In this document: in pieces, positions 20,587-26,417 of the stretch
Layout: each line of letters begins with the position of its first letter
How positions within the stretch are numbered: position 1 is the stretch's first letter
From: Bacteroidales bacterium
GTDB taxonomy: Bacteria; Bacteroidota; Bacteroidia; Bacteroidales; UBA3824
Length of the DNA: 26,417 nt
Direction of reading: 5' to 3'
Assembly (NCBI GenBank): GCA_016293845.1
Contig: JAEDDH010000033.1
Location: forward strand, 1 to 26,417
The notes under the pieces: generated by a model
Database searches by the model: none
Told to the model about the DNA's origin: nothing
The model's input: only the letters and a program-made list of their open reading frames with translations
Translations under genes and position numbers: made by a program

Positions 20587-20650
20587 GGGCAAAGTGCCGA
20601 GGTGGTGGGGTTTGTAGTTATTTGCCCGCGCACTTTGGCACTTTGTTTTT
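20587..20650 (+). promoter_or_regulatory. Alternative-hairpin terminator/attenuator
   Basis: CAAAGTGCC (20590-20598) pairs with GGCACTTTG (20637-20645), followed by TTTTT. The same 5' arm can instead pair with GCACTTTG at 20630-20637, and GGGCAAA (20587-20593) can pair with TTTGCCC (20621-20627). These pairings exclude one another, as in an attenuator. It precedes the gene at 20656. Confidence 0.55.
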
Positions 20651-20655
20651 AGGTT

Positions 20656-21183
20656 ATGAAGTTACGATTAAACGAACATATCACTTTTGACGCGGCGGCG
20701 GTGCTGGAAAACATGACGGACGAAAGCCGCGAGCGCGTGAGAGCCGCCGTTTTGCAGCAATACGGACGTTTTGAGGATATACGACTTGCTGATTTCATTT
20801 CCTTTGCAAGTGGAGATTTCACGCCGTATGGTATTGACACCAACAAGCCAGAGGATATGACGGTGGCGCAATACGTGTGGCTTTCGGAGTTCCGCAAGTT
20901 TGTTGATTTGTTCAACAAGATAAACAGCGGTCTTTCGTTGCCCGACACGGCGGACACGAGAAAGGCAAAGACGGGGCAAAAGCCGATGAGTTTTGCTGAA
21001 TACCTATTGGTATTTTGCCGCGACTACTTCGGATTTCACACTTTCGATGAGGCGGCGGAAAAATTGACCGTTAGCGATTATCTCACGGCAGCAAAGGATA
21101 GGTATAACGATGCAATTTTCAAGCGTAACATGGCGCGAATTGAGCAGGAAAAGTTAAAACAGCAACAAAGGAGGAAGTTATGA
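20656..21183 (+). CDS. Tail assembly chaperone candidate
   Basis: The 175-residue helical protein (DESRERVRAAVLQQYGRFEDIRLADF, later LTVSDYLTAAKDRYNDAIFKRN) ends in a Gln/Lys/Arg-rich tail. It has no motif I can name. Its position between the tail-tube genes and the tape measure fits a tail assembly chaperone (gpG-like). I see no clear slippery sequence that would give a second, frameshifted product. It overlaps the next gene by four bases (ATGA). Confidence 0.5.
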   Translation: MKLRLNEHITFDAAAVLENMTDESRERVRAAVLQQYGRFEDIRLADFISFASGDFTPYGIDTNKPEDMTVAQYVWLSEFRKFVDLFNKINSGLSLPDTADTRKAKTGQKPMSFAEYLLVFCRDYFGFHTFDEAAEKLTVSDYLTAAKDRYNDAIFKRNMARIEQEKLKQQQRRKL

Positions 21184-22472
21184 CGTTTATAGAGAAAGTA
21201 AAAGAGAGCGTTGAATTGACAACAGGTTGCCGCTTTTTCTACCATGCAGCGGGCGAGTTGAACGAGGTGCTGGCTGGTGTGGAGATAGGCGGCGACCCGA
21301 TTGCTTTTGCGTATCTGCTGAAAGGTGGCGATGTAGCAGTTGGTAAGAATTGCAGGGAGGGCGTGAATTTGGCTGTTTTCTTTTGCAAGAAGACGGAGTT
21401 TGATTTTAATAGTTACGAGAATGAGCAACTAATTGACGAGTGCAAGCAGTTAGCGTTTGGGTGGGTTAGTTGGTTTAGCAAATCAAACACGCTGGAGATA
21501 GTCGGGAATGTTACCACGGAGCGCGTATATGACACTACTACGGACATTTTGACGGGTATAGCGGTGAACATAACTTTGCGCGAATTGGTAGGTTACGGAA
21601 TGTGTGATATAAAGAAGCCCGTTTTAATAATAGAGAAGAATGGCATTTATAAGTTCGGAGCGTATGACGTTAATGTTAATGTTTTGCCAAAGAGTATTGA
21701 TTTGTCAGTAAAAGAAAACGGCACTTATATCCCGAGCGAATACGGTGTGGATGCGTTTAATAAGGTAGATGTTGATATAGACCCTCTTTCGCAATGTGGT
21801 TCTGCTGAGTTTGATTTTGTTACAGACATTGTGAATTATACTATAGCGCAAAGACTAAAAAGAATTAACTTGAGTTGTTTGGACACATCGAAAGTAACGA
21901 GTATGAGATCGATGTTCGAAGGTTGTACCTCTCTGACCACGCTGGATTTGTCGAATTTCGACACCTCGAATGTAACGGATATGAATAATATGTTCAAAAA
22001 TTGCTCATCGCTGACAACGCTGAATGTGTCAAATTTCGATACATCGAAAATAACGAGTACGTTATATATGTTCGAAGGTTGTACCTCTCTGACCACGCTG
22101 GATTTGAGCGGTTGGGACACCTCGCAAGTAACGGCTATGAATAAAATGTTCTTTATTTGCACAGCACTGAAATCAATTATAGGCAATAAGTCATTAGAAG
22201 ATGTAGAAAATGGAATAGTCGCTATGAAGGGTACAAAAGTCGATTTGGGAATTGCTAAATCACCAAAATTAAGATATTCATCCATGTTGGCAGTAACAAA
22301 AGGATTGGCTGACTTAACAGGACAAACAGCACAAACAATATCATTTAATACAACCGCGTGGAATAGCATGTTCAACGATGATGATACAGTACCTACATCC
22401 GATGTAATAGCAGAGCGGCAGGCACGATTGTCCGCTATTGCAGCGCAAAAGAATTGGAATATAGCACACTAA
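21180..22472 (+). CDS. Virion-associated chimera with BspA-type leucine-rich repeats
   Basis: The 430-residue protein is a chimera. Residues 1 to about 130 form a beta/alpha domain like tail or neck proteins. About 145-205 contains two short Ig-like or NGTY-type units (KNGIYKFGAYD and ENGTYIPSEYGVDAFNKVDVDI). About 228-331 contains four 26-residue BspA/DUF285 leucine-rich repeats (TLDLSNFDTSNVTDMNNMF pattern), followed by a unique C-terminus. BspA-type repeats are typical of bacterial surface and adhesion proteins, so a displayed adhesin or receptor-binding role is plausible. AAAGGAGGAAGTT precedes the ATG. Its place in the tail operon supports a virion role (inference). Confidence 0.7.
   Translation: MTFIEKVKESVELTTGCRFFYHAAGELNEVLAGVEIGGDPIAFAYLLKGGDVAVGKNCREGVNLAVFFCKKTEFDFNSYENEQLIDECKQLAFGWVSWFSKSNTLEIVGNVTTERVYDTTTDILTGIAVNITLRELVGYGMCDIKKPVLIIEKNGIYKFGAYDVNVNVLPKSIDLSVKENGTYIPSEYGVDAFNKVDVDIDPLSQCGSAEFDFVTDIVNYTIAQRLKRINLSCLDTSKVTSMRSMFEGCTSLTTLDLSNFDTSNVTDMNNMFKNCSSLTTLNVSNFDTSKITSTLYMFEGCTSLTTLDLSGWDTSQVTAMNKMFFICTALKSIIGNKSLEDVENGIVAMKGTKVDLGIAKSPKLRYSSMLAVTKGLADLTGQTAQTISFNTTAWNSMFNDDDTVPTSDVIAERQARLSAIAAQKNWNIAH
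21912..22106 (+). repeat. Exact 39-bp repeat within the LRR coding sequence
   Basis: The 39 bases 21912-21950 recur exactly at 22068-22106, a spacing of 156 bp (two 26-codon repeats). Sequence next to the identical block differs, so this is recent repeat copying or gene conversion rather than simple constraint on the protein. Confidence 0.85.
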
Positions 22473-22487
22473 TAAATTTTTACGAAT

Positions 22488-22679
22488 ATGCAAACACATA
22501 ATGTAACAATTTTGCAGGCGAGTGAAGGGCACTGGCTGTATAACGGAGAGACATTTGGACGCGCGGTGCAACTTGCACCGAGCGCAAGTCCTGATGATTG
22601 GCGAGAGGTAACGGACGCGGAGAAAGAGGAAATCGAAAGGAAAGAAGAAGAGGAAGCGCAAATACATAGTCTCACGTAA
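22488..22679 (+). CDS. Small acidic hypothetical protein
   Basis: The 63-residue protein has a short beta-rich start (MQTHNVTILQASEGHWLYNG, FGRAVQLA) and an acidic, helical tail (EKEEIERKEEEEAQ). It follows the LRR gene after 15 bases and is itself followed after three bases by the neck-protein gene. Similar small proteins follow tail-fibre or appendage genes in Bacteroidota phages, where they may be accessory or fibre-linked. No function is assigned. Confidence 0.55.
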   Translation: MQTHNVTILQASEGHWLYNGETFGRAVQLAPSASPDDWREVTDAEKEEIERKEEEEAQIHSLT

Positions 22680-22682
22680 TAA

Positions 22683-23150
22683 ATGGATATACGGCAAAAC
22701 ATATCGGCAATTTTAGAGCGTTGCAAGGCGGATATAGAGACCAACATGGAGACGCAAGATATAAATGCGAGCGGGCGCACCGTTGGCAGTCTCGCAGTAG
22801 TCTCCGACAATGAGGGCTTGCGGCTTGGTCTTTTCGGAAACGCACACGCGCCGCTTGGGACGTTGGAGGTAGGGCGTGCAGGTGGTAAAGTGCCCGCGGG
22901 CTTTTACCAAATAATCAAGCAATGGACGCGCGACAAAGGTTTGCAGTTTGGCACGGAGACGGAGCGCGGCACTTTTGCGTATTTCGTTGCCCGCAAGATT
23001 GCGAGAGAGGGAACGCAGCGGCACAGGTTACCAGTGGATGTGTATAGCACGCCAGCAAAGGCAGCAAGGAACGAGATAGAAAGCGTTTTGCGTAACATGA
23101 TACAGGCGTTTGTGAAGACAAGCGTACAAAGTACAAAAACACATTTTTAG
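22683..23150 (+). CDS. HK97 gp10-like neck/tail-completion protein
   Basis: The 155-residue protein has the gp10-like pattern GTLEVGRAGGKVPAGFYQIIKQW, then GTFAYFVARKIAREGT and a DVYSTPAKA end. Proteins of this family seal the head-to-tail joint or complete the tail. The location directly before the tape measure is unusual, as the neck genes more often follow the capsid gene. The start lies three bases after the previous stop. Confidence 0.75.
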   Translation: MDIRQNISAILERCKADIETNMETQDINASGRTVGSLAVVSDNEGLRLGLFGNAHAPLGTLEVGRAGGKVPAGFYQIIKQWTRDKGLQFGTETERGTFAYFVARKIAREGTQRHRLPVDVYSTPAKAARNEIESVLRNMIQAFVKTSVQSTKTHF

Positions 23151-23153
23151 GTT

Positions 23154-25316
23154 ATGGCAGATGAGATAATTATTGATGTGCAGGTGAACACGTCCGAGGT
23201 CCAAAAGAAACTATCGGAGGCAATTGTGGAGGTGCAGAGATTGCGCAACGAGCAAAAGAGCCTCACCGACACTATAAAGGCAGGCAATGACGAAAACGGC
23301 GAGCAGGCAAAGAGACTTGCGGAGGTGGAGGCAAACCTCAAAAAGCAGCAAGCAGCGGTGAAAAGTAACACGGCGGCTTTGCAAGTGGCGAATAAGGAGA
23401 TAAACACGCAGAATATGACGCTGGATGAGCAGCGGCAACTATTGGGGCAGTTGCAAAAGGCTTACAGCGGTTTGACCCCAGAGCAGCAAAAAAGTACGCA
23501 GACGGGGAAACTATTGTCCGACCAAATAAACGCGCTCAATGAGAGCGTAAAAGAGCAAGAGGCGGCTATTGGAGACCATAGGCGAAACGTGGGTAACTAC
23601 ACCGAGAGCGTGGTGCAAGCGTTTGACCAAGCGGGCGTGGGTGTTGGTGGTTTCATGAACAAACTGAAAGCCTTTTTTGCTAACCCTTGGGCAATTCTTG
23701 TTGGTGCTATTGTTACGGCGTTTAAGGCGTTGGTGGACGCTTTCAAAGGTTCAGAGGATAGAATGCGTGAGTTGCAGTCTGCTTTTGCACCTTTCGAGGG
23801 CGTGATAAACACGGTAAAGCAAGGTTTGGACGCTTTCGCAAAGGTTATTAGTGGCGTGGTGGTGGAAGCGTTGGGCAAGATGGCTGATGGCATGCAGTGG
23901 CTGTTGGAGAAGATAGACGCTTTCGGGGAGTTTTTGGGCAAAGATTGGAATTTCAGCGAGCGCGTGGAAGCGAATTCCGAAGCCACAAAGCAGATAGCGG
24001 AGCAAGAGCAGGCGTTGATAGATAAAAAGCGGAAGTGGGAAGTTGAGGAAGCGCAGATAAACAGCCAAATATCCGATTTACGGGCAAAGGCATCAGAAAA
24101 GGACAAATACACTACTGACCAGCGTATTGCGTTTATGGAGCAGGCGCGGGACTTGGAACTGAAAGCAGCCAACACGCGCAAGCAGATTGCGCAGGATGAG
24201 TTGAACCTCGCAGAGTTGCAGGCGGCGCAGTCGGAGAATGACGCGGCAGCAAATAACGCACTCGCAGCGGCAAAGGCAAAAGTAACAGAGCAGACAACGA
24301 ATTATAACAACAAGGTGCGTGAGTTGAATGGCACTTTGTCGGAGTTACGCAAGACCACGGAGGAATACAAGGCGACTTTGTCAGCGGGCGATTTGGTTTT
24401 GACGGATGCGGAGGTAGAGGCTATTGTTGCAAGTTACATGAATGCCGGGGCAAAGGTAGCGGCGACAATGGAAGAGTTACAAAAAGAGTACGGCGTTGAT
24501 TTGTTGAAGCGAGAGGATGAGGAAGAAGATGTGCCGAGTGTTGAGAGTGTAGCGGCGCAATTAGGACTGACGGAGGCGGGGATAGAGTATTACCGCGAAC
24601 TACTGACGCAGGGAATGGACGCTACCGAGGCATACAAACAAGCCAAGATAACAAGCGAAGAAGAGATTGCGGCAGTTGAAGCGGCAAAAGCAAAAGAGCG
24701 GCAGAAACTTTTTAACACTACTACAACGCAGATGGCGAGCATGTTCGGCGCGATGTCGGAGATGTTTGCGCAATATAGCGAAGAAAACAAGGCAGCGGCG
24801 GCGGCGAGCAAGGCGTTTGCGTTGATGCAACTGACACTCGCAACTGGGCAGAGTGTGGCGAATGGTGCACTTGCTATTTCCGCGGGTATAGCGCAGGCGC
24901 AGTCCGTGCCGTTCCCCGCAAATATAGCAGCCGTTATATCAGTAGTAGCGGAGTTAGGAGGTATTATTGCAACCGTGGCAAGCAGTATGGCGCAGGCAAA
25001 GAGCATAATAGGTAGCGCAGACGCTGGAAAGTTTGCCGATGGTGGTTTAGTAGGCGGCACGAGTTACGAGGGCGACAATTTGACTGCGCACGTGAACAGC
25101 GGCGAGTTGATACTAAACCGAGAGCAGCAGGGGCAACTGCTTTTCAATATGGCAAACGCACAAGCTGCGGTGGCTCAAATAGATTACGAGCGCATGCAAG
25201 CGGCTTTTTTGGCGGCTGTGCGTGAGTTACCAGCCCCCGTGTTAGTTTATAGCGAGTTCGATGATTTTGCCGCAAGTGTGGAGAGTAACAAGTTAATCTA
25301 TACAGTTAATCAATAG
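23154..25316 (+). CDS. Tail tape measure protein
   Basis: The 720-residue protein is the longest in the window. An N-terminal coiled-coil region (about residues 10-150, rich in Glu, Gln and Lys) is followed by hydrophobic segments near 175-197 (ANPWAILVGAIVTAF) and about 555-620 (Ala/Gly/Ile-rich), and further helical coiled coils between. This is the usual composition of tape measure proteins, which set tail length and may cross the membrane during DNA entry. At about 0.15 nm per residue the tail would be near 108 nm, of siphovirus size. The start follows the neck gene by three bases. Confidence 0.9.
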   Translation: MADEIIIDVQVNTSEVQKKLSEAIVEVQRLRNEQKSLTDTIKAGNDENGEQAKRLAEVEANLKKQQAAVKSNTAALQVANKEINTQNMTLDEQRQLLGQLQKAYSGLTPEQQKSTQTGKLLSDQINALNESVKEQEAAIGDHRRNVGNYTESVVQAFDQAGVGVGGFMNKLKAFFANPWAILVGAIVTAFKALVDAFKGSEDRMRELQSAFAPFEGVINTVKQGLDAFAKVISGVVVEALGKMADGMQWLLEKIDAFGEFLGKDWNFSERVEANSEATKQIAEQEQALIDKKRKWEVEEAQINSQISDLRAKASEKDKYTTDQRIAFMEQARDLELKAANTRKQIAQDELNLAELQAAQSENDAAANNALAAAKAKVTEQTTNYNNKVRELNGTLSELRKTTEEYKATLSAGDLVLTDAEVEAIVASYMNAGAKVAATMEELQKEYGVDLLKREDEEEDVPSVESVAAQLGLTEAGIEYYRELLTQGMDATEAYKQAKITSEEEIAAVEAAKAKERQKLFNTTTTQMASMFGAMSEMFAQYSEENKAAAAASKAFALMQLTLATGQSVANGALAISAGIAQAQSVPFPANIAAVISVVAELGGIIATVASSMAQAKSIIGSADAGKFADGGLVGGTSYEGDNLTAHVNSGELILNREQQGQLLFNMANAQAAVAQIDYERMQAAFLAAVRELPAPVLVYSEFDDFAASVESNKLIYTVNQ

Positions 25317-25328
25317 GAGGGCAAAGAT

Positions 25329-26348
25329 ATGGCAGTAACTAAAGGAATTGTAAAAGATGTGAATGGAGATACAGTTTTTTACTTTACATACCCAAGTTCG
25401 GATGTGTTTTTGAAAGAGCGTAACTACTTTGTTTTTGATGGCGTGCAAGATGACACGTATATAAAGACGGTAAAGGTAGGCAATAAGACGCTCAATTTTG
25501 GCAGGTATGCTTTGCACTTAGGCGCAAAATTCTATTTGGATGTGTCTTCGTATTATGCAAAGTATCACGGCAAATTCAAAGTTGTAATAACATATGAGAA
25601 TCCCTCGGGCGATGACGTTACGATTACCATAACGATTAAAGCCACGACCTACGACTGCTATGACCCTTTCAGGGAGTTAGTTCCGAAAGCGTGTGGCGAA
25701 ACTTTGTATTCTATGATAACGCCACCTTTTAGGATGTTGTTTATTGATCCGTCTTATTACATAAAAACAACAATACAAAGTTTGTTTGTTGCTAAAACGC
25801 AAAGTGGTCGAATATGGGAAGTAAACGGCGTTGATTATACGTCAAATTTGGTAATGACAAGCGCACCTATAACACAAACTAATTTTATTGCAAAACAAAA
25901 AACAACAAGCGGCACTGTTGTTGGGACTATTAGCAGAATAGCAGATTTGGCAGACATGTCGAGCGAATGGGTACAAGTGAAGTGGCGAACGCGCTGGGGT
26001 GCTGATGTGTCGCACATATTTTATCTTGACACATACGCAACGGACAAAGACGATGCGCAGGAGGTTGAAAGCGAATACTTATACAAGGAACACTCAAAGC
26101 ATGTTATAAAAGGGTCTTTTTATCTTGACAATATAAAAGAGCCTTACGATTTGTGGTACTACCAAACTTTGGCAAATAGCGAGTTAGTTACTATCACTTA
26201 TTGGAGATGGTTTGTGTATGAAGGAACGTACATACCTAACGGTACAAATTCTTTTAACGGAGTTAAGATTACGGGCTGCAATATCAAAGACGCGGTAGTG
26301 GATGGCGTGGCACAGAGTACTATAACATTTGATTTTGAGTTACGATGA
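25329..26348 (+). CDS. Distal tail protein candidate
   Basis: The 339-residue protein starts MAVTKGIVKDVNGDTVFYF and is beta-rich and aromatic with few helices. It lies between the tape measure and the tail-tip gene, as distal tail (Dit)-type hub proteins do. It contains the blocks YDPFRELVPKACGE and KWRTRWGADVSHIFYLDTYA but no catalytic motif. GGAGGG (25316-25321) lies before the ATG. Its end overlaps the next gene by ATGA. The Dit assignment is positional and could equally be another hub or tail-tip protein. Confidence 0.65.
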   Translation: MAVTKGIVKDVNGDTVFYFTYPSSDVFLKERNYFVFDGVQDDTYIKTVKVGNKTLNFGRYALHLGAKFYLDVSSYYAKYHGKFKVVITYENPSGDDVTITITIKATTYDCYDPFRELVPKACGETLYSMITPPFRMLFIDPSYYIKTTIQSLFVAKTQSGRIWEVNGVDYTSNLVMTSAPITQTNFIAKQKTTSGTVVGTISRIADLADMSSEWVQVKWRTRWGADVSHIFYLDTYATDKDDAQEVESEYLYKEHSKHVIKGSFYLDNIKEPYDLWYYQTLANSELVTITYWRWFVYEGTYIPNGTNSFNGVKITGCNIKDAVVDGVAQSTITFDFELR

Positions 26349-26417
26349 AAATATATATCAATGGCAAGCAGTTAGACACATACGCAAAGAGCGTGAGTGT
26401 CAAGAAAACGAATAACT
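26345..26417 (+). CDS. 5' end of the tail-tip gene that continues at base 1
   Basis: This is the 5' end of the gene described at 1-1724. The ATG overlaps the preceding stop by ATGA and encodes MKIYINGKQLDTYAK. The last 54 bases of the window are identical to the first 54, and the frame is preserved across the join. Confidence 0.85.
   Translation, partial: MKIYINGKQLDTYAKSVSVKKTNN
26364..26417. repeat. Terminal overlap: last 54 bases equal to first 54
   Basis: Bases 26364-26417 are identical to bases 1-54. Because the repeat lies within one continuous gene, it is best read as the assembly overlap of a circular or circularly permuted molecule, not as a physical terminal repeat. Confidence 0.85.

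Noticed and set aside
21548..21578. Promoter-like TTTG-N19-TAACTTTG inside the LRR gene
   Set aside because: It matches the consensus but lies mid-gene, lacks the A-rich extended spacer and has a 19-nt rather than the 20-nt spacing of the other six. It is most likely chance.
8137..25094. Other CACGTG sequences at 8137, 17413, 20138 and 25089
   Set aside because: Their flanks do not match TGTT/AACA, so they are not parS-type sites.

Overview
The window is a 26.4 kb phage genome from a Bacteroidota host. The first 54 bases (1-54) recur as the last 54 (26364-26417), and the tail gene that opens at 26345 continues in frame at base 1. The contig therefore closes into a circle, or a circularly permuted genome, of about 26,363 bp. 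The host assignment rests on six copies of the Bacteroidota promoter (TTTG about 20 nt before TAnnTTTG), A-rich start regions mostly without Shine-Dalgarno sequences, and protein families typical of phages of gut Bacteroidota. Every convincing gene is on the + strand. I see no integrase, repressor or tRNA.

Layout: (1) 1-1724, end of the tail module. (2) 1725-2176, a dense non-coding control region: a perfect parS-type palindrome, a promoter followed closely by a terminator (candidate ~70-nt RNA), a second promoter with a palindromic operator, and two tandem structured-RNA motifs. (3) 2177-4654, small accessory genes (DUF4406-like, small membrane proteins) ending with a PD-(D/E)XK exonuclease. 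(4) 4655-10762, a second copy of the operator-promoter cassette, then replication and recombination genes: candidate ssDNA-binding protein, zinc-finger/Toprim primase-like protein, SF3 helicase, SNF2 helicase, HTH protein and VRR-NUC nuclease. (5) 10763-11391, a non-coding iteron array with 17 ACTTGCAA sites around a 36-bp alternating pyrimidine-purine tract, a probable replication origin. (6) 11392-14274, ParB-domain/DNA-methyltransferase fusion and small and large terminase. (7) 14329-18852, portal, protease, major capsid protein, connector and two tandem tail-tube-like paralogues. (8) 18868-20054, lysis genes: holin candidate, M15-type endolysin and a unimolecular spanin whose coding sequence carries two more parS-type palindromes. 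(9) 20107-26417 and on through 1-1724: tail assembly, a leucine-rich-repeat chimera, a neck protein, the tape measure and tail-tip proteins. This is a siphovirus-type gene order.

How it may work together: the two copied operator-promoter cassettes (about 1884-1990 and 4636-4742) probably co-regulate the early genes. Four further consensus promoters serve the 1.7 kb non-coding RNA, the methyltransferase-terminase block, the head-tail-lysis block (an almost leaderless portal mRNA) and the tail block. The most striking signal is the combination of chromosomal-type parS sites with an iteron array and no visible integrase. The inference is that this phage may persist as an episome and recruit the host ParB system, or otherwise engage host ParB; no phage-encoded ParA or classical ParB was found.
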